From the NCBI GenBank assembly GCA_037975125.1, contig CM075855.1:108580118-108644117 (forward strand): 64,000 nucleotides of DNA, read 5' to 3'. Source of the stretch: Latrodectus hesperus (lineage: Eukaryota; Arthropoda; Arachnida; Araneae; Theridiidae). Both the position numbers and the translations under genes were made by a program. Numbering within the stretch: the first letter of the stretch is position 1; every line of letters starts with the position of its first letter. The notes under the pieces were generated by a model. It was not told the origin of the DNA, did not search any database, and saw only the letters and a list, made by a program, of their open reading frames with translations. This document shows, in pieces, positions 1 to 19,884 of the stretch.

Positions 1-1771
1 AATAATTTTGCCATTGAAATAGCATTTGCCTAAGCCAGTTAAACCCTGATCGCTCCGCACTTTTAAGCGTGCTTACATCTCAAATGAACTTTTCTCCGGT
101 GGCAATTTGTGATTTAAGTATACTTGAACTGATTTATCTTAAATCAAATTTGGCGAACAGATTTAAATTCGTATTATATTGATTTAGCATCATTTTGTTT
201 TCTGCTTTGTCACTTAGTCGAAATATGTCATCCGATCAAAATAAAAATAAAAGAAACAAAATTTTAAAAAAATAATGAAACAGAATTATTTATTAAAGCA
301 TTAAGTAAGAATTAAAAATTTATTTTAGATTTGAAAAGAAATACGTATATACATATATGTGTGTGTGTGTCTTTTCTAATTTCTAAAAAAAGTACTAAGC
401 TATAATATTTGTTATTAAAAAAGCAATCCAAATTGCTCGTTTAATGTATTTGAAATAAATATGTTTACTAGTTTAAAAGTAGTAACCCACAAAATATAAC
501 TTTTTCTAGATAAGCAACAATTTGTCTAAGTTTCATTTTCATATCTAATACCATGTTTTTGAAAGTTTGTTTCCAACTTACGCAAGCAACTAATGCGAAT
601 TTAATCTCATTATATTGCCATAGAAATGCATCCACTTAAAATATCTGATCTCGTGTCTCTGCTGCAATGCAGATTAAATTTTACTTTATTTTGAGCGGGC
701 GTTTATAATGGATATTCTTCCGTCTCAAGTATGTTTTCGTCTCAGTAATTTATTCTTGCTCCAAATCCTCATTTCTATAACTCCTACTATGAAATGATTT
801 CGCTTTGAATTGCATGACATAAACATTCAGTTGATGAGAGCTGTGTGAGAAATGTTGTTATGTATTTTCAACGTCAACCATTAATCCATTGAGTTGAAAT
901 GCTAATCTTGTTTAAATGTCATTAAACATGCACGCACTCGCTAAACTCGATGCATTTCTGCAATAACCTGAAAATCAAAATTAGTTTGAGTCACAATGTA
1001 ATAGTGAATATTTTTCTCTATAAATTATGCATATTATTACATAATATTGTGCATACATTAGCATTGGTTATAATACATTACGCAAATGTTTACCAGATTT
1101 ACTTATTTATTATTTACCTCTCGCTGAGTATCTTAAATTTGATTACTAAATGTCATTTACATTTTTAGTTTGAAGTTAAAATCGTATACACTCTCATTTA
1201 GTAACCAAAAATCCTTAGATAATGAAATTTTAAATTTAACAAAGATATCATTATGCATGCGAATGAAGTTGGATATAACTACATTTGTTAAAAAGCAAAT
1301 ACAGAGTAATACAATTAAATTAATAACATAATAAGTTGAAATTTTGTAATCAATTTATTTGTTATTCTATGATCATATTACACTCTTTTATGCCAGCTAG
1401 TGTAACTAAATGACGGAGAACTAATAATCTAAACCACTAAGAACAACTAATTATCTAAACCGTTATAACCATCCAACCTTGATCTGAACATCGAACCCAT
1501 GACCTACTAAAATGAAATCTAAAATATTAAAAATATAGTCTTCACTTTGCCTACATTTTTATATTTTTAAAAAAATAATATTTTATAGATTACCAATAGT
1601 TATGTTTTCATAAGTATGCATTCAAACACCCGGCAGAAATTATTTCATGAATTTCAAAATTATTAAATGACTATTGTTAACAAATTATTTATTTTTTACT
1701 CAATTTATTGTTTTTTAATATTTTATAAGATACTAGGAACGCAGAGAAATTTTATGATTTTGTTAATGTAT
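1..1771. other. AT-rich, no gene or repeat recognised
   Basis: Short open frames only, without splice logic or family resemblance. A small (GT)n run sits at about 357-370. Confidence 0.6.
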
Positions 1772-2156
1772 TGTGTTGTTACTTACGATATTTAGACAAG
1801 CCAAGCTCACTATGCCATTGGCTATGCGAATTTAAGTCAGTAAGGTGAGTCTTTAAATTAACCAGAGCACCATAAAGATGAAAGTACGTCTTTGCTCTAA
1901 ACACCTCCAATAGATGGCACCACCAGAGGATCCACTCCATCAATTTTGGCATTGATCTGAAGAATAAGGAAATTTTCTTCAGACCATTACATTCATGGTA
2001 ACTGCTCAACGACCTACCGCATGAATTTTGAGTCCACATATTTAACGAGCACGTAAATCCCATGTTCTTGGTGGGTTTTTAACGGCATTGGGAATTGAAC
2101 CCCACCCTAACGGAAGGAAGGACGGATGATACTCTAACCACTAGGCTAACGCGGAC
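1772..2156 (-). mobile_element. tRNA-derived SINE, family A
   Basis: On the minus strand it starts with a tRNA-like head (GCGTTAGCCTAGTGGTTAGAG, an A-box) and ends near TAAGTAACAACACAA. The body is shared with copies at 9.2, 28.5 and 54.1 kb, including the motif agatggcaccaccagag read on the plus strand. Full-length in layout with scattered substitutions; no convincing target-site duplication. Confidence 0.8.
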
Positions 2157-4655
2157 ATTGATTCTAATTTCTAATGTAAATAAACTGAGTGTATCAGATT
2201 AATATTTCATACATATGTTAATATCGAACCTAGCCATTTTAATAAAAGAAAAAATGAAGCTTTTATTTTATGGAGTGCTAACTTTTCAAATTATCAAAGC
2301 TATTTTTATCTAATGAAAAATATTTGGTAGCGAAATTCTTTATAGATGATGGCATTAAAGTTTTAAAATATTCCTTTCTGAGTTTTACAAATCAATTCAA
2401 AATCTTTTGCCATCCTATTTTTACAGAAATGACAAACATTGCAATTTGTTTTTTATCTAACTTTTGCGAACATTGTAAATCTCTTTTTAATGAACTTGAA
2501 TAAAATAAATCTAACTTTTTCATTTGAATAATAAAATATGCTTTCAAATATTTAATATTAGGTGGAGTTTAAAGAATTTTATACTGGAGAATTTCTTGGC
2601 CTTCTTCTTTCAATTATTTTACTCTAAGGAAATGTTAAGAGAATTTTAAACATTTTAAAATAAGTATTCAAGAATTCTTTAAAATTTTAATTTCAATTTC
2701 AGAAAACTAAAGAATTCTTTCACGTTTAATAACCCAATAACCATTGCTTAAAACAATTTCACTTTACGTAAATTGTTTTATATTTTGAACTATTTTCTAT
2801 GTCTCAAAAATTTAGAAGTATTTACTCATCTTATGTTTCGTTCTACTTTTTAACAATCAAATGATACTTTGTTGCTACGATTTATAAATGGCATTTTTCC
2901 ACGGAATAACCGTGAAGAAAATGGGGAAAAGAGGTAATGTCTACTCTCTTTCTGCGAAAGAGAAATAAGCGTTCAGAAAAGTACTATTTACTTTGTGAAT
3001 GATCGTTTGCGTCAAACACTTCCCGCCACTTTTATCTTCGATGTTGCCATTATCTTATTTCTATTAAGCATAAATCACAAGCTTCTGATATCATTACGTA
3101 CTTTTTTTTCAGGACACTGATTGTTCTATCTGAAGTCAATAGCAGTGCATTACTCAAACAAACCTATAACTGCAGAATCATATAAATACTCTGTAATTCA
3201 ATTTAAAAGTCATCACTGTGATTTTACCTCGCAATTGGTAAATCCAATATTACGCTTAGAGCTTCCATTTATTATTCGAATTGTTTTTCTTTTTCTTTTC
3301 TTTTCAAAAAAGAAAAAATATTATAAATTTCATTGTATTAATAAATAAATTTATTAAATATTATTATTTTATAAAATTGTTTTTAATAAAATAATAGTAT
3401 TTAATAAATTTGAATAGTATGAATATTTAAATTTTATATTGAACAATTAAAATCATTCGAATTTATTTGCGACTCAATTGTTCAAATTATATTTTCAAAT
3501 GTTTTAGCTCTAATGGATATTTATTTTAAAATGAATATTTCTTATTCACTTTTTTCTTTTACTTTTATAATTTAAGCAAAAAATATTGTAATTTTAATAA
3601 TAAAAAATTTAAAAGTTGTAAATTTGATACTGAAAACTTATAATAAACAATCCTACTGTTGAGAACTTGTTTATGACTCAATAATCCAGTTTAGAACCCA
3701 TGACCGTAACTTTAATTTTCAAAAGGCTGCGAGAAAGGCATTGCTTTTACTGATAATATTTCTTATTCATTTTTAGATTCTATTTATGAAAAAATAAAAT
3801 GTTACATGTTTAATACTAATTACGGCAAAATCTTGCAATTGTAAATTCTATATAAACAATTATATTATTAGAAAATTATTTACCAGTGTGATTAATTTTA
3901 TAAAATTCACTACTTTGATTTTTAGTTTACAAGTGAAATATTTCAACTTTTCTTTTAACTATTTATTCGTACTTTGTATCTAGTGAATTTTTTAGAAAAA
4001 AGAAAAAAATGATACTTTTTTAACCAATGAGTCTAGAAACATTTATACTAATTTGAGTAAAGTATATATTCCATTAAAATACAAATGAATTGTAACAAAG
4101 TTTCTTGGAAATTTCTATTAATTATTGTCTCAATAGATCACGAAAATTCAAAATCACAAAGGTTTGAAAATGAATGTGAATGTTTGTGACGTTTTTCTTA
4201 TACATATTATAAATATATAAGAATAAATAAGTACATGGTTTTAATAATTAATTTTTTAATAAAAAATTTATTTTATTCTTTTTTACATATTATTTTTATT
4301 TCATTTCTTATACATCCATGTTACACTGACATTTTGTTTTACGATTATTACTAAAGTTTTTTTAAATATAATTTTTATTCAATTATAAAGGACATTTAAC
4401 TATTTAAAGTACAAATTTTATATAAATAAACCAAATCTATAATGCAAAAGTCTTTTATTCCTTTGTAAAAAATAACAATAATATACAAGAGCTCTAATGT
4501 AACACAGTGTCTAACATATACAGCACCGCCAAATGATTAGGATTAATGTTGTGAAAATAATAAAAAGTTTTATAATATTTCAATATTAGAAAAACTTTTT
4601 AAATAAATAATTTTACATTTTAAATCTATCTTTGCTATTTAATAAATATAATACT
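2157..4655. other. AT-rich, no gene recognised
   Basis: A slightly GC-richer patch at 2890-3060 has no open frame of note. Nothing else is supported. Confidence 0.5.
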
Positions 4656-5803
4656 TTTTCTAAGAAACTATACCAAGAGAAATTTGATTCAAACAAATAC
4701 ATGTAAAACAGCTTTGTCGAATACAATCTAACAACTGAATATAACTGCAAGATTTGGTGTAATCCACAACATACTACCTCCCGTGAAGTTTATTCATGGT
4801 AAGTCTTGGTTGGTTGGTTGGTGTCGTGCCCATGGGGAGAAGTATAGATGACCATGAGTGAGCAGAACACAGCTGGCTATCTCCTTGATATCTCCGAATA
4901 CAATCTAACAACTAAATATAACTGTAAGATTTGGTGTAATCCACAACATACTACCTCCCGTGAAGTTTATTCATGGTAAGTCTTGGTTGGTTGGTTGGTG
5001 TCGTGCCCATGGGAAGAACTATAGATGACCATGAGTTAGAAGAACACAGCTGGCTATCTCCTAGATGCTTTATATAATAATTTTTCTAAGAAACTATACC
5101 AAGAGAAATTTGATTCAAACAAATATATGTAACACCTTGTCGAATACAATCTAACAACTGAATATAACTGTAAGATTTGGTGTAATCCACAACATACTAC
5201 CTCCCGTGAAGTTTATTCATGGTAAGTCTTGGTTGGTTGGTTGGTGTCGTGTCCATGGGAAGAACTATAGATGACCATGAGTTAGAAGAACACAGCTGGC
5301 TATCTCCTAGATGATTTATATAATAATTTTTCTAAGAAACTATACCAAGAGAAATTTGATTCAAACAAATATATGTAACACCTTGTCGAATACAATCTAA
5401 CAACTGAATATAACTGTAAGATTTGGTGTAATCCACAACATACTACCTCCCGTGAAGTTTATTCATGGTAAGTCTTGGTTGGTTGGTGTCATGTCCATGG
5501 GAAGAACTATAGATGACCATGAGTTAGAAGAACACAGCTGGCTATCTCCTAGATGATTTATATAATAATTTTTCTAAAAAACTATACCAAGAGAAATTTG
5601 ATTCAAACAAATATATGTAATACCTTGTCGAATACAATCTAACAACTGAATATAACTGTAAGATTTGGTGTAATCCACAACATACTACCTCCCGTGAAGT
5701 TTATTCATGGTAAGTCTTGGTTGGTTGGTTGGTGTCGTGTCCATGGGGAGAAGTATAGATGACCATGAGTGAGCAGAACACAGCTGGCTATCTCCTTGAT
5801 GTT
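4656..5803 (+). repeat. Tandem array, five units of about 178-246 bp
   Basis: Each unit contains cgaatacaatctaacaact, then a (TTGG)3-4 run, then a ccatggg...gatgaccatgag block. Unit marks fall near 4714, 4892, 5137, 5383 and 5624. The first spacing is short because one unit lacks the ttttctaagaaactatacc segment. Units 3 and 4 are almost identical. Units 1 and 5 share variants (tggggagaag, gtgagcag) not in 2-4, so the array seems to have grown from within. Confidence 0.9.
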
Positions 5804-5814
5804 TTCAGAGTATA

Positions 5815-6250
5815 GACTCTTTTCGGTGTCGAGTTGTGAGTTATTCCTCGAGCTGAACCAGAGATCTTAAAATGGCAGGGCATTCAAAAATGTGTCTTGG
5901 TGTTAGCAGAATATTATCGCAATTTAATGCAGAGACGGTAGGTTCTGTTGCCATCTCTCTGGATTTTCATATCTCGATAGTGATTGATTCTAGAGTGAGT
6001 GATAGTTTTAGTGAGGTCTGTATTTGCGCTTATTTCACAAATCTGTGAGTCTTTTTTAATGGTGTTTTCTCTTAGACAGTATCTAATAATTGCATTCACA
6101 TCGTCAAGAGATACTTTGAAGGTATTTCCGTCATTGAGTGTTCATCCCTTCATTGCTAAGGTGATCTGTCTCCTTATTTCCAGGGGTGCCAACGTGCGCG
6201 GACATCACTGCAGAATACATATCTTAATCTTTGGGGGAGCCAACAACCCC
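5815..6250 (-). pseudogene. LINE ORF2 C-terminal remnant (RNase H end)
   Basis: Minus-strand reading gives AHVGTPGNKETDHLSNEG near 6210-6155, matching the last RNase H segment (HVGxxGNExAD) of LINE ORF2 proteins. Later comes TPRHIFECPAILRSLVQLEE near 5900-5840, like the C-terminal tail after RNase H. Stops interrupt between them, and a one-base loss ahead of the His shifts frame. It differs from the LINE family at 17.9 and 38 kb. The clade cannot be told from this much. Confidence 0.65.
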
Positions 6251-6521
6251 TAGAAGGCGGTTTTCTAGGCTGTGGATAGGAGAATGCCTCCCCTTGATTT
6301 TCTTTTGGGTGGTAGATGGGAAATAAAATGTCTTCCGCTGACCGACGGGAAAAAGTACAAACTCTTCGAAGGCAATGGCAGCCATTTTTCCATTGTCTTA
6401 TTTTCATATTATAAGTTAGAGGTTCTGAAAACACCCAAGCCAAGATATGCATGCAGAAAATGGATCCTTGATTCCTGTTGGCTCAGAAAATTACCTTCCT
6501 TACACCCTATTGATCCCACGA
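6251..6521. other. GC-richer block of unknown origin
   Basis: Lies between the LINE remnant and a SINE. Several short open frames exist on both strands, none recognisable. It is probably part of a dispersed repeat, since composition matches the neighbouring elements rather than the AT-rich background. Confidence 0.35.
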
Positions 6522-6734
6522 AAAGCCTCCCCTTCAGATCAATGTCAAAATTGAGGGAGTGGATCCTCTGGTGATGCCATCTATCGGAGTATTTGAAGAG
6601 AAAAGCCATACTTTCACCTTCATGGGGCTCTGTTTAAACGAAAGATGCACCCTACTGACTTAAATTCGATTCGCATAGCCACCGGCAGAGCGAGCTTGGC
6701 TTGTCCAATTGTCATAAGTAACAACAACAAAAAC
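6522..6734 (+). mobile_element. SINE family A, 5'-truncated
   Basis: Carries the reverse complement of the family A body (ccttcagatcaatgtcaaaa, ggcagagcgagcttggcttg) and ends in cataagtaacaacaacaaa, the (AAC)n tail. The tRNA-like head is missing. Confidence 0.8.
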
Positions 6735-8712
<1,978 letters not shown>

Positions 8713-9066
8713 CTGATAGGAAATTTTAATTATTATTATTCTAAACATGCGTTTTAATATTAAGTATAGTAAAAAACAATTCAATTTCCTGAAGAAAATT
8801 ATATGTTCCCAGTTTTTGAAGTCCCTTCTTTTTAATATGTAATTTTTTTATTAAGGGAAATAAAATAAAAATTATATTACTAGTTAACATTTATAGAATC
8901 ATCTGTTTTTCTAATTTTCCATGCCTTGACATTCAGTTATTGATACATATACTCATAAGGAAAATTTTTAGATGGGTCTTTCAGTGTAAAAGTTTAACAG
9001 AAGTATATAAATTTCCATTCTGAATATTTATTTTTACTTATATTTTAAAATAATTAATATTATTCA

Positions 9067-9210
<144 letters not shown>

Positions 9211-9222
9211 TAAAATCTTTGT

Positions 9223-9590
9223 TGTTGTAGTTACTTAGGACACTTGCACAAGCCAAGATCGCAATGCCTTTTCTATGTGAATTTAAGTCAGTAGGGTGCG
9301 TCTTTCGTTTAATCAGAGGGGAAGGTACGACTATTCTCTTCAAATCCTCCGATAGATGGCACCACCAGAGTATTTACTCCCTCAATTTTGACATTGGTCT
9401 GAAGGGGAGGAAATTTTCTCCAGACCTTTTCACCCATGGTAACTGCTCAACGACCAACCGCAGGAATTTCGATTACCCAAATTTAAGGAGCACGTTTATC
9501 GCTTAAAATTGGTGTATCTTTGATGGGACTCCAACCCCGCCCTTCCAGAAGGAAGACCGATGCTCTAACCACTAGGCTACCACGGCCCTT
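9223..9590 (-). mobile_element. SINE family A with 9-bp target-site duplication
   Basis: Flanked by aatctttgt at 9214-9222 and 9591-9599. Minus-strand head GGGCCGTGGTAGCCTAGTGG is followed by TTAGAGCATCGGTC, a tRNA-like A-box region. A degenerate B-box lies in GGGGTTGGAGTCCC. The tail on the plus strand is gttgttgtag, that is (AAC)n. Confidence 0.88.
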
Positions 9591-9667
9591 AATCTTTGTA
9601 AATATGCTTACATAAAGATAAAAGTAAAACTCAATTAGAAACAACATTTATCTAGTTTTCCCGTCAA

Positions 9668-9760
9668 TAAATTGTTACTGGGCTAGCAACCGAATGGTTA
9701 GCGTTTTTGTTTTCAGTTCAGCAGTTCTTGCGTTTGAACCCTACCTTGGTCATGCAAAGA
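9668..9760 (+). mobile_element. Possible tRNA-like SINE head
   Basis: gggctagcaaccgaatggtt then agcg resembles an A-box region, and gcgtttgaaccctacc resembles a B-box about 45 bp later. No cloverleaf is complete and no downstream body was recognised. A similar piece occurs at 50168-50240. Confidence 0.35.
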
Positions 9761-11359
9761 ATTAAATTTTTTATGAAAACAAACCAAAAAATTATTATTT
9801 GTATTTAAGTCTGTAATTCAAAGCATTTGAGATAATAATTTTACAGTGGGATATTTTAAATAATTCAATGGTACCCAAGCCACGGAATGAATTAATTGAA
9901 ACAATGAAAAACAAATATTGAATTTATTTGGCTATTTAATAATAAGAATTAATTTTGTGTAACTTAACATTTATAACTATTTTTAACGTTTCGAAAGGAA
10001 GTAAATTTACAATAAAAATAATTTAGATGTTTCAAAATCATCAGTTTTATTTTATGTGTGTTTTGTGAACTTATTTACATAATATTTAAATAACATACTT
10101 TTCATAAATATTACATTTACAATTAAAAAGATTGTATAATATAAATATAAAGTTGCCATTTTTTTTTTTTTTTTTTATACTTTGGCATCATTTACAAAAG
10201 TTTGAAGCGAAATTTAGGTAGCTTAAAATTTCAAGTTTAAAATTTAGGGTTCACTATCTATAAAAATTTTTTTAATAAACTCTATTTTTTGAAGTTTTTA
10301 TTATATTTTTATAAATGAAGTACGGTGATATTTGAAAAGCATGAAATCAATATCAGCTTAATATATCGTGGTTTCAATTCACATTCAGATGTATGCAAAG
10401 ATTCTGATGTAGTTTGAAATCCGCGGTTAACTGAAAGTTTTAACTGCATAAGTTTTCCTGTACATAAGTTGTAGAGAATGCAACCAATCAAGTTTACGAA
10501 AATATGGACTAGTTTATGATTATAATGCTTATTACTTAGTTAAGCATACCTACATCATTGATTGTAAAAAATAAGTATTATAAGAGTTTAAAAACATGAT
10601 ATCAAGATTTTTTTTTCTTTTTTACATAAAAAGACCGAAAAATATTAATTTTTATTGGTTTTCCTAACAACACATTTTAAAAGAAAACAATTTTCATACC
10701 CAATAAATTGAATTTATCATTGAACTTTTTTTTTACATTCATGCAAAAATATTAAGTAAAATAATTTTAAATAATTATTGTGATTATTAAATCTCATGTC
10801 CAAGGTATTGAGTCAAATAACTTTTCTAGGAAATTTTGATTCTTTTTGTTTTGCAAGACCTGTATTTTTTTCTTTTTATGATTTACTCAGAATATGTTAA
10901 TTTTGCTTTTAAAAAATCTATTATCATAAAGACTTACATTTCTAAAGATTATAAATAATTATAATTTATTTACCAGTTAAGTTCATAGTTATCGTTAATT
11001 TTTTGTTATTCTTTTAAAAGACTTTAAAAATTTTATAAACTTTTACTTAAAAATATCTAATTTAACTGAAATCAAAATATTATTCGATTTCATTTGTTCA
11101 GCTACGTTTCCAATCAACAAAGTTTATCTTTACCAACAGATGGCAAAATACAATTTAAATGATTGACATAGCTAAGAATCTATTGAAATTTCCTCTAGAC
11201 AGAATCACTTGTTTTGAATGAGATGTTTTCACGGAATGTAATAATACATGGCAAAAGATGTAATTCAAATCAAAGTCTCGCTTCAAGTTACACCTGTGGT
11301 TGACATAATATAGCAATAGAAATTGTGCGAAATAATGCTTAAATGAAAAAAAAAGAACA
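9761..11359. other. AT-rich, no gene recognised
   Basis: A poly-T run sits at about 10158-10176. Nothing else is supported. Confidence 0.5.
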
Positions 11360-11870
11360 TTTCTTTAACGCAGACGATTTTTGTTTTTGTCGTCGACGAA
11401 CAAGAAAAATCATTCTCTTTAAAAAGAAAAACCACCTGATAAACTAAAAAACGACATTCGATGTACTTTTTTTTCCTATTTCGTGCCGATTCCTTTCCCT
11501 CAGTGTTGCAGTTTCTTCTCCACTTTAAGCGAAAGGGGGGTGTTCTTTCAGCGGAAGCGCTGCCAAACGACAGAAATGCGTTCGATGTAGCCGAGGGCGC
11601 ACGCGCGGCCAGAGTTCTGGTAGCTTATCTGCAAAGTGATTCAAGGTGTTTCACAGTTCAGATTCTAAATGCTAGCGGACGGTACCGGGAAAAGTAAAAC
11701 TGAAAAGAAAAAAAAAATCTTTACGTAAACCCTTTGGTGTTTTCCCTTCATCTTCATTCGAAATATTTCTTTGTTCTTACGTCTTGCTGGAAAAGAATAA
11801 AAATATTACCTTTCGCCGGCGGAAAGAGGAAAGAAGCAATCCCGCCTTTTGCACACCTGTGGAATGAGTG
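11360..11870 (+). promoter_or_regulatory. CpG-richer block, possible promoter/5' UTR of the GARNL3-like gene
   Basis: Against about 25% GC surroundings this block is rich in CpG (for example around 11560-11615 and 11815-11825) and carries no recognised repeat. It lies about 400 bp upstream of the first proposed coding exon, on the same strand side. It contains a 78-codon open frame at 11461-11697 that matches no family I know. The reading as promoter or untranslated first exon is inference from composition and position only; no TATA box or initiator is distinctive enough to fix a start site. Confidence 0.3.
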
Positions 11871-12265
11871 AATCGCAGAGACACAAATGACAGTTATTTC
11901 AATAAAATACCGAAGTTATTCGAAATAACTGGATGGAATAACGGGCTGTCACCACTCTTCAGCTTACTCTTTGGCATACAATATTCCAAATTCTTATTAG
12001 AAATGCCAACGTTTGCAATTGAATTTTAAAATGTGATTTTGATATTATTCTTAAAAAACTATGTAAGAACAATCATTTAGAATGTTAACTCATATCATTT
12101 AGAATACAATCATATTGTCGTCATCAAATACAAAATAAATAATTGATCCCACTCAAATTGTTGGGATTAGATGAGTAAAATTTTGGTCCGAATTTGTGAT
12201 GTCATCTTAATTTTAGTAGCAAAGATGAATATCTTAAAGACATATTGAAATTTTTTTTATAAAAC

Positions 12266-12513
12266 ATGCCTTTTAAGCACGGGCCACAAAATCCTCAAGT
12301 TTTGGGATTCAAAGGTTCCTTTCCTAAGAGGGACAGATCCAGATCCCTTTGCGTGGACAGAGCGACCCCTCTTTTGCCAAAATGGGAGGCAAAAGCTTCT
12401 CCACCCTTTCTGGGAAGAAGGGGATCTTCCAGCGGGATAGTTGGAATATTTCATACAACAAATATGTTGCTATGGTGTCATCCTGCCACGTTAGCAGAAT
12501 CTGAATCGCCAAG
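12266..12513 (+). CDS. Proposed exon 1 (first coding exon) of GARNL3-like Rap/Ran-GAP gene
   Basis: An open frame of 82 codons plus two bases ends at a donor (CCAAG/gtaaat). The ATG at 12266 follows an in-frame TAA two codons upstream and has A at -3, so it can be the initiator; alternatively the exon may start after a nearby AG. The peptide is basic and Ser-rich (RDRSRSLCVDR, RRGSSSG) and looks disordered, as expected for a region before a GAP domain. It leaves two bases (AG) that join the first T of the next exon to give Ser, so phase is conserved. GC content is about twice that of the flanks. Opposite-strand open frames also exist because the segment is GC-rich, but they lack this splice logic. 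Gene identity comes from exon 4, not from this exon. Confidence 0.45.
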
Positions 12514-12559
12514 GTAAATATAATTTATAGTAATTGATAAATTAAAAAAATAATAATTG

Positions 12560-17910
<5,351 letters not shown>

Positions 17911-17923
17911 ACATGCCCATGAA

Positions 17924-18366
17924 TGGTAATGAAATTGCAGATAGCTTGGCCAAATCTTCGACTGCTGACATTTTGCAGAGCAACGCTATTCTAACGTTTT
18001 CGGAAATCTCCACTTTTAAAAAGATGGTATTAAACGCAATTTGGAGAGATCCGCCTGTCCACTCTTGGTACTTTGGGGAAAAACCTTGCTGGTGTCACCA
18101 GATCAGTATCCTCAGGATACTGCAGACTGCTCTTTCCCGTTTTTTGAGTGGCCACATTAGGTCCCTTTCTTTTCAACAGGGCCAGAAAGTCTTTTTGGTC
18201 ACTGGTGCAATACTGATCAAACCTCCCCTAGACATATTCTTGAATGTCTGAATTTTACTGTGAACGAGGTTTTGAAGAATCCTATTTTATTTATAGATTT
18301 TTTAATGATTTTTTGTTTTTTGGAGGGGGTTAGCTACACCCTCTAGGATTAGAAACTATAACAACA
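17924..18366 (+). mobile_element. 5'-truncated LINE insertion with 13-bp target-site duplication
   Basis: Flanked by acatgcccatgaa at 17911-17923 and 18367-18379. The insert reads GNEIADSLAKSSTAD (end of RNase H, with its last Asp), continues through a conserved tail (LSRFLSGHIRSLSFQQGQKV) and a 3' UTR, and ends in ctataacaacaac. This is the classic product of target-primed reverse transcription with 5' truncation. The frame runs on to about 18251 with a lesion near the end. The same family is present on the minus strand at 38 kb. The apparent start MYMPM upstream is target DNA, not LINE. Confidence 0.9.
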
Positions 18367-18472
18367 ACATGCCCATGAAGTTAAACAGAATAACATACAA
18401 ACAAGCAAATTACACAAACAAGAACTTATACATGTGTACACACATATATTTACATATTATCATAATTTTTAA

Positions 18473-18720
18473 GGCACAGATGCCGTATAATCCAGGATGC
18501 CAAATTCTGAGTTTGGTGATCTTTTTGATGGATTATTTTATGTGTCTGGAAAACTGGTTTTATTTACGATAAATATGGAGACTTATAAGAATTATAAGCA
18601 GAAAATTCCATTTTGGAAACCCTCTTATTTACATCATCAAGCAACTCACAATACGTCATCTTGGCAACATAGTCAAAAAAATTCAAAATTAAGCATCATG
18701 GATCATACGGCATCTATGCT
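18473..18720 (+). mobile_element. MITE, 250-bp family, copy 1
   Basis: Begins ggcacagatgccgtataatc and ends catacggcatctatgct, inverted repeats shared with three other copies. The flanking 8-mers (atttttaa / ttttctta) agree at only 5 of 8 positions, so this is the oldest-looking copy. Confidence 0.85.
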
Positions 18721-18729
18721 TTTTCTTAA

Positions 18730-19492
18730 AAAAATAATAAGCACATAAACGATCCTTTTTGGAAACACAGCATCTATCACTTTATTCTATAATATTTTCA
18801 CTATACATTAACAAAATCACATTTAATTGGAAATTTATTATTAAAATAACTCACACTATTAAATTTTTCATTTTACCACTTTTATTTGTATAAGTGCTGC
18901 AAATAAAAATAATAATTTAAATTTCAAGGAAATAACGTGAAAAATAATACCGAATGTGTATTTATTCTCTGATAATGTACACATGGCTTTGTAAAAATGC
19001 ATCCTTTTGGAATCACAGCATCGTGAAAAGGATTTCTTTATTAACAGAAGCAAAAAGTAAAAGCCTCACATCAACTTTTCCTTTTACAAAAGAATTTGAG
19101 GCATAAAAAAGCTTGAAAGAAAATTTATTTAAAGAACTGGATTGTTTGAAAGCAAATGCAACTTTTAAAAATAATTTGAATAGCTTTAAACAGGAAAATC
19201 TTTTTCTAGAAGTTAGTATTATTTTTATATAGAACAAATTTTTAAAAGATTTCTAAAATAATATTTGAGGTAAATATTTTATGAGTTAGTTTTGCCTGTG
19301 TGTGTACATTTAAATCCTTCAATATTAACATAGGAAATATTATTTCTATTAGTAGAGAAATTATTTCTACAAAAGTTTTTATTAACATTTCTTATCATGT
19401 CATTATTTTTAAAAACACGTTATTTTATAATAATTGCTATATATATATGTACCTAACAAACCATACATACATACATACATATATCTATAAAT
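18730..19492. other. AT-rich intronic sequence
   Basis: Short open frames on the minus strand at 18868-19237 are Lys/Phe-rich and unrecognised. A small (CATA)n run precedes the hairpin at 19464-19480. Confidence 0.4.
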
Positions 19493-19775
19493 AACTTATT
19501 TTATATTATTAACTTTGAGAGAAAAATATTTTTATAATTCACTATCAAATCCATATGTTACAAGAATAAAGTTTTCACTCTCATGTTAAAAGAAAACAAT
19601 AATTTATCAAATAAATAAGAATCTCATTAAAAAATAATTTTCTTGGTTAGATTCTTATTTATTTGATAAATTATTGTTTTCTTTTACATGAGAGTGAAAA
19701 CTTTATTCTTGTGACATATGGATTTGATAGTGAATTATATACATATTTTTCTCTCAAAGTTAATAATATAAGTTA
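19493..19775. repeat. Long near-perfect hairpin (about 130-bp arms)
   Basis: The left arm 19493-19623 is the near-exact reverse complement of the right arm 19649-19775, with a loop of about 25 bp. Both contain actatcaaatccatatg or its complement and ctctcatg. It is too long and too regular to be chance. Confidence 0.92.
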
Positions 19776-19884
19776 TATACAGAAATATTTCTAAAATACC
19801 CTACTCTTCAACCATTTTTCATTGCTATGAAAGAATTATTGTCAAATAAAATGTATTTCTTTTAATAAAAAAGAAAAATAATAA

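Noticed and set aside
3121..3348. 75-residue frame after a possible acceptor
   Set aside because: The end runs into a Lys/Phe low-complexity stretch, and no donor or family match was found.
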